Shown here piece by piece: positions 16,828 through 25,279 of a stretch of DNA of 53,290 bases (its first letter is position 1; the number at the start of each line of letters is the position of its first letter). The DNA comes from a virus. A program made the position numbers and the translations under genes. The stretch is taken from positions 1 to 53,290 of the IMG/VR virus record IMGVR_UViG_3300033143_003883; one strand, written 5' to 3'. A model generated the notes under the pieces. The model saw nothing but the letters and a program-made list of their open reading frames with translations, made no database searches and was not told the DNA's origin.

Positions 16828-17540
16828 TGAAAATTACAAAAAATAATTTATCATTTAATGTAATAGATAATTATGCTAATTGTTTCTGGCAGACTTTACA
16901 AGATAATAAATGGGAACCGAATACATTTAAAATATTTGATCAATTTGTTAAATCAGATAAAAATATAATAGATCTTGGTAGTTGGATCGGTCCTACTATT
17001 TTATATAATTCACAATTAGCAAAACATTGTTATGCTATTGAACCAGATCCCATAGCTTTTGAAGTTTTAAGAAATAATGTTAATTTAAATCCATCTTTTA
17101 GAAATAAAATTACTTTATTTAATGGTTGCATAAGTAATCAATGTGGTGTTGTAAATCTTTTTAATAACATATTTGGTAATAGCATGTCTAGCATGATTGA
17201 TAATTGTAAAAAATCTTGCATAGAAGTTCCAAGTTTAACATTGCAAAAATTCATAGAAGTTAATAACATTACTGATTGTAATTTTATAAAAATGGACATA
17301 GAGGGTGGAGAAGTTGTAGTTTTACCAACTATTAAAGATTATTTAACTATTGAAAAAATTACATTGCATTTATCTCTACATTCTCAACTTTTTAATAAAC
17401 AAGATATAGATATTATTATCGAATCATTAATTAACTATGATAATATTTATGATAATAATGGTAGTTCATTGAAGCTAAAAGATTTATCTAATAGATTATA
17501 TAGAGGTGAGCAACCAGATATAGTTTGTGTAATGAATTGA
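16827..17540 (+). CDS. FkbM-family SAM-dependent methyltransferase
   Basis: A 237-residue protein with the class I methyltransferase signature: IIDLGSWIGPTILY (motif I, about 47-60), a CYAIEPDPIAFEVLRNNV acidic loop (motif II) and NFIKMDIEGGE (FkbM motif, about 152-162). FkbM enzymes methylate hydroxyls or amines of sugars or small molecules. In a tail module it could modify a fibre-bound glycan or a host surface or defence molecule; the substrate is not evident. It begins by overlapping the preceding stop and ends in TGA. Virion genes do not need such an enzyme, so it is a cargo gene. Confidence 0.75.
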   Translation: MKITKNNLSFNVIDNYANCFWQTLQDNKWEPNTFKIFDQFVKSDKNIIDLGSWIGPTILYNSQLAKHCYAIEPDPIAFEVLRNNVNLNPSFRNKITLFNGCISNQCGVVNLFNNIFGNSMSSMIDNCKKSCIEVPSLTLQKFIEVNNITDCNFIKMDIEGGEVVVLPTIKDYLTIEKITLHLSLHSQLFNKQDIDIIIESLINYDNIYDNNGSSLKLKDLSNRLYRGEQPDIVCVMN

Positions 17541-17596
17541 ATATTTAATTAATTTTTCTTAATGTTAAGGGAAGGTTTGCTTTCAAGGATAATTTT

Positions 17597-17992
17597 ATGA
17601 ATATTGAATTGTTAACATTAATTATAAAAATATTATCTCCTATTATAATTGCTTTTACTGGATATATTGGAGCAAAAATAATACAATTATCAAGAAAAAA
17701 AGTAGAAAGACAAGATATTGAAAATACTATATTTATTTTATTTGATATAGCACATAAAACTGTTAAACAAGTATATCAAATAGTCGGAGAAAAAACAAAA
17801 CATGATCATCATGGTCTAAATGAAAATGATATCTTATCACTTAAGCATACCGCAATGGTGAGAATAAAAGAATCTCTACCTAAAAATGTTGTAAAACACA
17901 TACCTAAAATTACAAAAGATTTAGATATATATCTTGATAATTTAATAGAATCAATTATTTACGATTTAAAAAGAATAAAAAATAACGCATAG
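17597..17992 (+). CDS. Holin-like membrane protein
   Basis: This 131-residue protein has one N-terminal transmembrane segment (about residues 5-30, LLTLIIKILSPIIIAFTGYI) followed by a soluble charged helical domain. The combination resembles the LLH-type phage holins (Phage_holin_6 architecture, one TM plus helical tail with VKQVYQ.VGEKTK), but the match is by eye. A holin would permeabilise the membrane for the endolysin encoded at 787. The start has AAGGATAATTTT upstream, a modest ribosome site. Confidence 0.5.
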   Translation: MNIELLTLIIKILSPIIIAFTGYIGAKIIQLSRKKVERQDIENTIFILFDIAHKTVKQVYQIVGEKTKHDHHGLNENDILSLKHTAMVRIKESLPKNVVKHIPKITKDLDIYLDNLIESIIYDLKRIKNNA

Positions 17993-18060
17993 AATGTTGC
18001 ATGGAAAATAATTCTATGCTTAAAAAATAAAAATATTAGAATAATAAAGGAGAATAAATT

Positions 18061-18314
18061 ATGTTATCAAATGATTTAGAAAAAATAGCTGAAAAAATAT
18101 TAAATAAAATAAGTGCAACCAAATTAAAATTTATTGATGTATCTTATGCCGACATGAAAGAAATAGAAAAAATTTTACTTGATAAAAAAACAAATTTTAT
18201 CAATCTAAAATTAATAAAGAAAAATATACGGTGACTATGATAAATGAGTTTGAGGCCAAAAAATTAAAAAATATTTTAAAATCTAAATTTCCTTGGATGA
18301 AAATAAAAAAATAG
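18061..18314 (+). pseudogene. Leader-cassette gene 1, frameshifted
   Basis: Opens with the shared leader (MLSNDLEKIAEKI) after AAAGGAG. The reading frame stops at TGA 18232-18234 after 57 residues. In the -1 frame the sequence continues without a break (KYTVTMINEFEAKKLKNILK...) to TAG at 18312-18314, with the change near an A5 run (GAAAAAT) at about 18219. This is either a mutational frameshift or a programmed -1 slip. The body is unlike the other cassette genes. It is the first member of the family running to 29237. Confidence 0.6.
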
Positions 18315-18325
18315 GATAAATTATT

Positions 18326-18916
18326 ATGTTTGATTTTAACGGAACTTTTTCACGAGAAGAATTTAATAAGTTTATTGAGTATTTAGATAAACTCAATGAG
18401 GATACAATGTTAAGAATTATTCATTTAACAGCTGAAATATCTAGAGTAGATATTCTTATATTTAAAATATCTGAAGCAGAAAAGAATTTTAATCTAGATA
18501 CAAAAATATCTGAACCATATAATTATTATATGCTTGATTCAAAAGGGAATTGGACAGAAACATTAAATGATTTTGATAGTGGAACTAATAAAATAAATAA
18601 TGATTTATTTCAAATACACAGAAGTGTACAAGACGATGCTGATGTTCAAGTGTTAATGGATGAAATAAAAATTCCATTTAAGAAAAATATTAAAAGACTT
18701 GAACGTGTAGAATATAAATTAAAGAAAGCATTAGATTTAAAAGATCAATTAGAAAAAGAAAAAGAATCTCTAGAAAATTTACAGTCAGGATATAGTGAAA
18801 AGAAAAATGAATTAATACAAGCAGTTAATAATCCAAATCACGAATATCATATAACTAATGATTTAGATTATTTAAGAAATTTAACCCGCTTACCAGCACA
18901 TATGGAGTATGAATAA
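18326..18916 (+). CDS. Hypothetical coiled-coil protein (196 aa)
   Basis: I do not recognise this protein. It starts MFDFNGTFSREEFNKFIEYL and has a long heptad-like helical stretch at about 115-165 (KNIKRLERVEYKLKKALDLK and onward), suggesting a coiled coil. The ribosome site is weak (AGGATAAATTATT). It lies between two leader-cassette genes without the leader itself. Possibly a structural or accessory tail protein. Confidence 0.6.
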   Translation: MFDFNGTFSREEFNKFIEYLDKLNEDTMLRIIHLTAEISRVDILIFKISEAEKNFNLDTKISEPYNYYMLDSKGNWTETLNDFDSGTNKINNDLFQIHRSVQDDADVQVLMDEIKIPFKKNIKRLERVEYKLKKALDLKDQLEKEKESLENLQSGYSEKKNELIQAVNNPNHEYHITNDLDYLRNLTRLPAHMEYE

Positions 18917-18920
18917 AATT

Positions 18921-19277
18921 ATGTTATCAAAAGAATTAGAAAAAATAGCTAAAAAAATTAATGCTAAAGAAGTAGATAAAGAATGGTTAAAAATGATTAA
19001 TAGTTATATAAAGGGTTTATCAAAAATAAGTGATCATTTGTATAAAAAGGATAATGAAATAAGAAAAATATGGAAAGAACTTGAAGAATATGGTAGTAAA
19101 TTAAATAAAGCAGAAAAAATTCCTTCTCCGGCAGCAACTTATATGCATGAATCAATAGAAAAAATTATTGACATTGCTTGGGAATTAAAAGTAGCAAATG
19201 GCGATATAAATGTTCAAGCTGTTACCTTAAGAAATTCAATAAAAGAATTTGAAAAGGTAATTAAAAAAAATAATTAA
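18921..19277 (+). CDS. Leader-cassette gene 2 (MLSKELEKIAKKI)
   Basis: I place the start at the ATG at 18921, because this gives the family leader MLSKELEKIAKKIN exactly; the ATG at 18909 would add MNKI and has its GGAG only one base away. The 118-residue body is helical and charged (about residues 20-115, with a SKISDHLYKKDNEIRKIW helix and an IDIAWELKVANGDINVQ segment) and matches no family I know. No membrane segment or signal peptide. It follows the gene at 18326 closely. Confidence 0.7.
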   Translation: MLSKELEKIAKKINAKEVDKEWLKMINSYIKGLSKISDHLYKKDNEIRKIWKELEEYGSKLNKAEKIPSPAATYMHESIEKIIDIAWELKVANGDINVQAVTLRNSIKEFEKVIKKNN

Positions 19278-19361
19278 TATTACTTCGTCTGCCATGTGTA
19301 GAATGAAATCTTTCATCGTTTTCTCTGAAGATGATGATTGCAATTTTTATTAAGGATTTAA

Positions 19362-20117
19362 ATGTCATACGACTTTCGTTTAAAAGGTAAATGTGATCAT
19401 CATATAGTAAAAGAATATCATACAGTAAATGATGATAGAAAAACTGTACGTTTGGATAGATCTATAACAAATGCTGTAGGCATTAAGTTATATAAAAATG
19501 GATATGAAATTGATAGAAATTCTCAATATTTTCCATGGATATTAGAAAAAGATGAATTATCTGTAGATCCAAATAAAAGAAAAATAGTATTTGTTGATGA
19601 ATTACCATCTGATAATGATTGGGTAGAGGTATCATATTATACATCTCCACAAAATTGTAGAAAATGTCACGGATTAAAAATATTATATGATTTATATTTT
19701 AGCAATACTGGAAAACTTTTAACTGTTAAAAATGAAGAAAAACTTTTACAAGATGTTGAAAAAGCAGTATTTACTATTTTAAATAGTAATCAATATCATT
19801 CATGGTATGGCACTGAAATATATAAATTAATTGGACAAATCAGAAATGATGGATATTTAAAGGCAAGAATAGCAAAAGAAATTAATACTACACTTGAACA
19901 TATTAGAAAATTACAAATTGATCAAAAAATAAAAATTGGTCAAAAGGTTACAAATCGTGAGGCAATAGATAGAATTAGTTCTGTTAATGTAAAGCGAAGT
20001 GATATTGATCCAACTGTATTAAATATAGCAATTGAATTAATTTCAAAAGCTGGTGAATTTGTAGGAATTAGTAATATCGTAAAAACAAGTGATTTTAATC
20101 TATATAAGGGAGTTTAA
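19362..20117 (+). CDS. Possible baseplate wedge protein (gp25-like position)
   Basis: A 251-residue protein with an N-terminal beta-rich part (residues 1-100; KLYKNGYEIDRNSQYFPWIL, DWVEVSYYTSP), a CRKCHG motif near 104 that could bind a metal, and a helical second half (LLTVKNEEKLLQDVEKAVFT, YGTEIYKLIGQI) that resembles the gpW/gp25 wedge fold in pattern ('GTxL' after a helix). It is encoded ahead of the large baseplate J-like protein, as gp25-like wedge proteins often are. The 84-base gap upstream has no clear promoter. The function call is tentative; the gene is clear. Confidence 0.5.
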   Translation: MSYDFRLKGKCDHHIVKEYHTVNDDRKTVRLDRSITNAVGIKLYKNGYEIDRNSQYFPWILEKDELSVDPNKRKIVFVDELPSDNDWVEVSYYTSPQNCRKCHGLKILYDLYFSNTGKLLTVKNEEKLLQDVEKAVFTILNSNQYHSWYGTEIYKLIGQIRNDGYLKARIAKEINTTLEHIRKLQIDQKIKIGQKVTNREAIDRISSVNVKRSDIDPTVLNIAIELISKAGEFVGISNIVKTSDFNLYKGV

Positions 20118-20120
20118 ATA

Positions 20121-20666
20121 ATGTTATCAGATGAAATTATTAAGATAGCAAATAAAATTCAAATATCAAAATTTCCTAATTTTAAACCTGGTGATAAAGT
20201 TAAGATTGATATAAAAATTATTAAAAAAATGAGATTCGCCACAAATAAACCATATTTTATCATGCTTAATCATATTATTAAAGGTTCTGGTGGAACACCT
20301 ACTATTATAAATGTTAACAATATAAAAGGTGAAGCAACTATTACAGAGCATAAACAATCGACAAATAAAATTAACGTACCTTTTGAATCAATTAAAATAG
20401 CTAAAAAAATAATTAAAAGTCGAAATCCAATAAATCTTATTGATAATAATAAAATATATATTGACAAAAAAGATTATGATAAAATTATGAAACACGATTT
20501 TAAAAATGGTAAAAATCCAATGGAATTTGGGCCACTTATGATTGTTTTAAAAAAGAAAAATCCTAAAGGAACTATGATAACAATAATACCTACAAAATAT
20601 TGGAAAGATAATCCATTAAGTCCTAAAAGAGAAGATTTAATTTTAACAATTGGTGATGGAAAATAA
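20121..20666 (+). CDS. Leader-cassette gene 3
   Basis: Begins with the canonical leader MLSDEIIKIANKI after AGGGAG. Residues 20-90 (KPGDKVKIDIKIIKKM, then LNHIIKGSGGTPTIINVNN and INVPFESI) form a small beta-rich domain clearly related to the body of the cassette gene at 28971. The remaining 90 residues form a second, unrelated-looking domain (KIYIDKKDYDKIMKHDFKNG). Two genes 8 kb apart therefore share both leader and first domain, while this one gained or kept a second domain. No enzymatic motif seen. Confidence 0.75.
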   Translation: MLSDEIIKIANKIQISKFPNFKPGDKVKIDIKIIKKMRFATNKPYFIMLNHIIKGSGGTPTIINVNNIKGEATITEHKQSTNKINVPFESIKIAKKIIKSRNPINLIDNNKIYIDKKDYDKIMKHDFKNGKNPMEFGPLMIVLKKKNPKGTMITIIPTKYWKDNPLSPKREDLILTIGDGK

Positions 20667-20679
20667 GGAGAAAAATTTT

Positions 20680-21075
20680 ATGTTATCAGATGAAATTATT
20701 AAAATAGCAAATAAATTATCAAGCAATTCATATATAGATTATTTTAAGAAAGAACAAAAAGAATTTTTTAAAGATTTCAAACAATTTCCTTCAATGGAAA
20801 GCCAATTTAAAATAATAATAAAGATATATGATGAAATTATATATATAGTTGCTAATCCTCTTAAAATAGATAAAAATGATATCAAAAAAATTAAATCAAA
20901 AATAGATAATATACAAGAAAGATTATCAAGTCTTTATTCTGAATATAAAGAATCAATTGGTCCAGTAGATAAAAAAATACTTACTTATCTATATTCTTGG
21001 ATTAAAAGAAATAAAAAACAGCATAAATTCATAGATTTAATAATGAAAAAAGAATTAAATATAAAGGAGAAGTAA
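20680..21075 (+). CDS. Leader-cassette gene 4
   Basis: Start placed at ATG 20680, where AAGGAG is nine bases upstream and the product begins MLSDEIIKIANKL; an in-frame ATG at 20650 lies in the previous gene and has no ribosome site. The 131-residue body is helical and lysine-rich (EQKEFFKDFKQFPSMESQFK, then KIKSKIDNIQERLSSLYSEY). The KDFKQ-P segment recurs in the cassette gene at 24743, suggesting distant kinship of the bodies. Unknown function. Confidence 0.75.
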   Translation: MLSDEIIKIANKLSSNSYIDYFKKEQKEFFKDFKQFPSMESQFKIIIKIYDEIIYIVANPLKIDKNDIKKIKSKIDNIQERLSSLYSEYKESIGPVDKKILTYLYSWIKRNKKQHKFIDLIMKKELNIKEK

Positions 21076-21081
21076 TAAATT

Positions 21082-21375
21082 ATGTTATCAGATGAAATAA
21101 AAAAAATAGCTAAAAAAATAAAACAAAGTGCTGTCATTGCTGATTTAACAGATGTAATCCATAATTATGGTGATGCTACTATACATGTTAAAATCGATAA
21201 TGAACAAATGAAAAAAATGAAAAATAAAACATATAATAGAGATGACGCATTTAAAGCTTATGTAAATTTTATTAAATCAGAAAATTTTGGTGATGCTACT
21301 GAAGAAGCAATTGCTAAATCTGCTTTAGATTTAATAGATCTAATAGAACAAAAATTTTTAGAAAATAATCAATAA
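21082..21375 (+). CDS. Leader-cassette gene 5
   Basis: Leader MLSDEIKKIAKKI after AAAGGAG, then an 80-residue body containing two copies of a short NYGDATI / NFGDATE-type segment and an acidic helical end (SALDLIDLIEQKFLENNQ). It lies between cassette gene 4 (7-base gap) and the large baseplate gene (14-base gap), so it is probably co-expressed with the baseplate genes. I do not recognise the body. Confidence 0.75.
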   Translation: MLSDEIKKIAKKIKQSAVIADLTDVIHNYGDATIHVKIDNEQMKKMKNKTYNRDDAFKAYVNFIKSENFGDATEEAIAKSALDLIDLIEQKFLENNQ

Positions 21376-21388
21376 GGAGAAATAATCC

Positions 21389-24241
21389 ATGGCTGCACCT
21401 TCACAACCAATAATTACTACGAATGGAGGAAATAATTATTCAACTAATATTGCAGATTTATTTTTAGAAGGAACTTGCGATATAACTACACATGAAATAT
21501 TAGTTAATAATTCTACAACTGGAGTAACATACACACCAGGCAATACTTCTTGGAACTTTTCTGGTACATTATCCAGAGGAGATAATAATTTTCAAGTAGT
21601 AGCAAAAAATATTTTTGGCGATCCTAGCACTGCTACACTTATTATAATTAAATATGTAGATAAAGCTGATTTAGAAGCTGAAGTATCTGCACCAACTGGA
21701 CTTAGAATGAGAACATTCTCAGATAAAGTCAGATTAAGTTGGGCAGAAAATCCAGAGACAGATATTAAAGGTTATAATGTTTATGGCTCAACATATGCTG
21801 CTGGTGGATTAGAAGGATATAAAAAATTAAATACAAGTCTCATTTCAACTATTGCATTTTTTGAAGAAAAAACTACATTGTTATCTGAAAATATTAATAC
21901 AATAGGTGATATACGAACAACAACTACAGAGGAAAGTATTGAAACTATAAATTATTATAATTATGATCATACAGAATATGAAGGAGAGCCAATTACTGCT
22001 GGAACAAGATATTACTATACTATAACAGCAGTAATTTTTGATTCTATTAGAAATGAAGAAGTAGAATCAGTATATTCAAATGAACTTTTCGCTTATCCTT
22101 TGGCATTATCTACAAATATAGTTGACTTACCTAAAAGAACAATGTTTGAGATTCAAGTTGATATAATTAATAAAATATTAGAATCTAAACCAGATATTGA
22201 TTTGAAACCTGGTGAATCAATGAGAGATATAATGATTGATCCAGTTTCAGATGAATTAGAAAATGCATATTTTATAATAGATTTTTTAAGTAAATCACAA
22301 TCATTTGCGACATTATTACAAATTGATGACGAAAATAATGATGGCGAAACAGATCTAGTTGAAGATTCTGCATATAAGCAATCATTAAAAGAAGCAACAC
22401 ACTTAGAAGAGGATTCAGATGTACAACAATTAGTAGATGATGCATTTGACAAACAATCTCAAAATTATAATACTGTTAGACAAGAAGCAGAAAAATCATA
22501 TGGAGAAATAACTTTTTATTCTATTCAAAGTTCTATTAATCAAAATATTGAATTTGGACCTGCTCAAAACACAAGAATTTCTACATTAGGAGATTCAAGT
22601 GTTGGTGAAAGAGCAATACAATTTGATGTTGTATCGTCTTTAGTTATAACTCCAGCTAATTATCAATCATATTATAACACATTAACTAGCAGATATGAAG
22701 TTACATTACCAATAAGAGCAGCAGAAGCAGGAATAGATGGAAATGTTGAGGCTGGCAAAATAACTCAAAGTATTTCTGGTGTTCCAGCAAATTTTGGTGT
22801 AACAAATCTTGAAAGTACACAATTTGGAACAGATAAAGAAAGTAATCGATCATTAGCAGAAAGAGCACTACTGGTATTAACTTCTCTTGATATAGGAACA
22901 AAAGGTGGATATAGAGGCACAGCATTAAGGATTGTTGGAGTTAATAAAGTAAAAATAGTTGGTGCTCAAGAAGAATTAATGATGAGAGATTATGATCCTA
23001 TTAGACAAAAACATATAGGTGGAAAAGTTGATGTTTATATGCAAGGACAAAGATTAGTAGAAAAAACAGAAACATTTAGTTTTGAATTTAAAGGTGAAAC
23101 AGATGCACAATTTGATGTTTTATCTGCAATCAACATGACAGTACAAACTAGAAATACAGAAGTTATATCAGATTATCCCATATATGAAGTTACACAAATT
23201 AGAAATGTAACAAAAGGATCAGATTATGATTTAACCAATTTAATAATAACTATTGATACATTAGATATTGATGAAACAATTCCTGCTAATTTAGCAATTG
23301 GAATGGCAAGTGGAGATAGAATAGAAGTAGATTATAAATATAGAAAATCAGAAAATTTTATATTTGCGCATCAGCCAGTTATAACATTAAATGATGTACA
23401 AGGTTCTGTAACTGGCAATTTAAATAATAACATTGAATTTTTTCAAACAGAAGATCCATTATTAAATGGAAAAAGTACTGCTGCACAAGATTATTTTATA
23501 ATAAAATATACAGGTGGTATTCCTTCAGGAAATGCAGAAACTTTAACAGTAAAATATACAATCAATGAATTACTTGATGAAGTGCAAGAAGAAGTAAATG
23601 AAAAAAGACATATTACTGCTGATGTTTTAGTAAAAGAAGCAACTGAAATAGGCATAGATGTAGACATGACTGTTTATTTAAAAGAAGCAACAAATAGAAG
23701 TCTTGCAGATTCAAAAATAAGAACGGCAGTTTCTAATCTATTAAATCAAAAAGCAATTGGTCAATCAGTTTATCAATCTGATGTTATAAGAGTGGTTGAA
23801 GAAGTTGAAGAAGTAGATCATGTAGATATACCTTTTACAAAAATGGTTAGAGCTGATGGTGCTATTAGAATAAGAGAAGAAATATCTGCTTCTTGGTCTG
23901 TTTATGACATTGGAATCAAAACATCATTTACTACTGGAGCCGGAGCATTAGAATTTGCTACAATTCTTGGTGGTGGAACAAAATATGAACATAAAGGTGT
24001 ATTCCTTGATGAAATAGAAACCACATTAGTCGATGATCCTAATCTGGTAAAATATTTACCTGGAAGATCATATATAGGTACAAATGGAGAAGTTATAATT
24101 TCAACACCGGATAATACAATGGACAATCATACAGTTATGGTTAGTTATGTTGTATATGGCGAAAGTGGCAGTAAAGATATAGAACTTCAAGGAATGGAAT
24201 TTTTATCATTAAATAATTTAAACATAACTTATGGAATTTAA
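21389..24241 (+). CDS. Baseplate J-like wedge protein with fibronectin-type domain
   Basis: A 950-residue baseplate protein. Residues about 1-95 form an Ig/beta domain. About 98-240 carry a fibronectin-III pattern (APTGLRMRTFSDKVRLSWAE, DIKGYNVYGS, ITAGTRYYYTITAV). From about 250 is a baseplate J-like (gp6/gp47-type) core with VDIINKILESKPDID, the GEITFYSIQSSI segment, RAAEAGIDGNVEAGKIT near 445 and SNRSLAERALLVL near 485, followed by KREEVNEKRHITADV-like helical and beta strands. J-like proteins make the wedge ring that joins hub to fibres. The start has an AAGGAG site. Confidence 0.75.
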   Translation: MAAPSQPIITTNGGNNYSTNIADLFLEGTCDITTHEILVNNSTTGVTYTPGNTSWNFSGTLSRGDNNFQVVAKNIFGDPSTATLIIIKYVDKADLEAEVSAPTGLRMRTFSDKVRLSWAENPETDIKGYNVYGSTYAAGGLEGYKKLNTSLISTIAFFEEKTTLLSENINTIGDIRTTTTEESIETINYYNYDHTEYEGEPITAGTRYYYTITAVIFDSIRNEEVESVYSNELFAYPLALSTNIVDLPKRTMFEIQVDIINKILESKPDIDLKPGESMRDIMIDPVSDELENAYFIIDFLSKSQSFATLLQIDDENNDGETDLVEDSAYKQSLKEATHLEEDSDVQQLVDDAFDKQSQNYNTVRQEAEKSYGEITFYSIQSSINQNIEFGPAQNTRISTLGDSSVGERAIQFDVVSSLVITPANYQSYYNTLTSRYEVTLPIRAAEAGIDGNVEAGKITQSISGVPANFGVTNLESTQFGTDKESNRSLAERALLVLTSLDIGTKGGYRGTALRIVGVNKVKIVGAQEELMMRDYDPIRQKHIGGKVDVYMQGQRLVEKTETFSFEFKGETDAQFDVLSAINMTVQTRNTEVISDYPIYEVTQIRNVTKGSDYDLTNLIITIDTLDIDETIPANLAIGMASGDRIEVDYKYRKSENFIFAHQPVITLNDVQGSVTGNLNNNIEFFQTEDPLLNGKSTAAQDYFIIKYTGGIPSGNAETLTVKYTINELLDEVQEEVNEKRHITADVLVKEATEIGIDVDMTVYLKEATNRSLADSKIRTAVSNLLNQKAIGQSVYQSDVIRVVEEVEEVDHVDIPFTKMVRADGAIRIREEISASWSVYDIGIKTSFTTGAGALEFATILGGGTKYEHKGVFLDEIETTLVDDPNLVKYLPGRSYIGTNGEVIISTPDNTMDNHTVMVSYVVYGESGSKDIELQGMEFLSLNNLNITYGI

Positions 24242-24250
24242 GGAGATAAC

Positions 24251-24433
24251 ATGTTATCAGATCAAATTGTTAAAATAGCAGAAGAAATAAAAAATTCAGA
24301 TTTAGAAGATTTTTTATGGGAAGCATACGAGGCAACAGTGGGTTTGAAAATTGCAATTAATAATTCTATAAAATTAAATAAAGATAAAAAAATACAAAAA
24401 ATTTTGAAAAATAATTTGGAATTATTAAAATAG
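24251..24433 (+). CDS. Leader-cassette gene 6 (short, 60 aa)
   Basis: Leader MLSDQIVKIAEEI after AAGGAG, then a short body (DLEDFLWEAYEATVGLKIAI...). It stops at TAG exactly where a second leader-like sequence in another frame begins (24418), so its natural 3' end has probably been replaced by recombination. Likely a truncated cassette or a newly formed short one. Confidence 0.6.
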   Translation: MLSDQIVKIAEEIKNSDLEDFLWEAYEATVGLKIAINNSIKLNKDKKIQKILKNNLELLK

Positions 24434-24705
24434 CTGAAGAAATAAAAACAAGTAAAAATAAAACTAGATTAAATTTTTTATATAATACAAAAAATAATAA
24501 ATATTATTTTGATGTTATAGATGGATTTTATGGTCAATTATCACGAGATGCTAAAACTTATGGACCTTATGATACAAAAGAAAAAGCGGAAAAAGCTTTG
24601 ATTCGCATTGTAGGTAAGGATTATAATAAGAATAATGTTGATGATTCAGGCACAATATCGGTTCCAAAAAAAAGTCCTAATGGTACGCCTATTGGAAAGC
24701 CATAA
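24418..24705 (+). pseudogene. Leader-cassette gene 7, beheaded by fusion to cassette 6
   Basis: The frame encodes GIIKIAEEIKTSKNKTRLNF and continues for 95 codons to TAA at 24703-24705, but has no start: a stop lies at 24412-24414 in this frame. The first ten residues are the tail of the family leader, so the initiating half (MLSDE) was lost where cassette 6 was joined. The body has a DVIDGFYGQLSRDAKTYGPY segment then a Lys/Pro/Gly end (ISVPKKSPNGTPIGKP). It overlaps the end of cassette 6 by 16 bases; a -1 ribosomal slip could in principle rescue it. Confidence 0.6.
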
Positions 24706-24742
24706 AAATCAATAATAAAATTATAACATAAAAGGAGATATT

Positions 24743-25240
24743 ATGCAATTATCAGATGAAATTATTAAAATAGCTGAAATAATTAAATCTAAAAAATTTC
24801 CAAAAGAATTAAATCAATTTATAGAAATAATACAAAAATCAAAATCATTCGATGATGCTTTTAAAAAAATACATCAAATTAAAAATGTGCCATTTGTAAC
24901 AAGTCAATTATTTTTTACACTATATAATAAATCTGGAAATTTAACAATAAAACAAGCTTTTAAATTATTTTATGATGATGTTAAAACACAAAAAATAGCT
25001 GAAGAAATTAAAAGTTATAAAGAACCTACTAAAAAAGAAATAGATAAGGTTGTTAAAAAAGTAGAAGATACATTAAAAGATTTTCAAAAAGACTTTAAAC
25101 AAATCCCTAAACTTCCTAAAAATTCTACTAAAGATGAAATAGAAGGATTTAAAATGGTTAAAAAATTTTATAATGATAAAATAAAATTATTAACAAATGA
25201 TTTAGACTATTGGAAATCTTTACAAAAAAATTATAAATAA
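24743..25240 (+). CDS. Leader-cassette gene 8, with an internal second leader
   Basis: A 165-residue protein starting MQLSDEIIKIAEIIKSKKF after AAAGGAG. Near residue 85 a second leader-like segment, QKIAEEIKSYKEP, occurs inside the protein, followed by a helical body (VVKKVEDTLKDFQKDFKQIP), part of which resembles the body of cassette gene 4. This looks like two cassettes fused in frame. No known domain. Confidence 0.75.
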   Translation: MQLSDEIIKIAEIIKSKKFPKELNQFIEIIQKSKSFDDAFKKIHQIKNVPFVTSQLFFTLYNKSGNLTIKQAFKLFYDDVKTQKIAEEIKSYKEPTKKEIDKVVKKVEDTLKDFQKDFKQIPKLPKNSTKDEIEGFKMVKKFYNDKIKLLTNDLDYWKSLQKNYK

Positions 25241-25279
25241 AAACAAAATATCAACTAAATAAATAATTGAATAATAATT

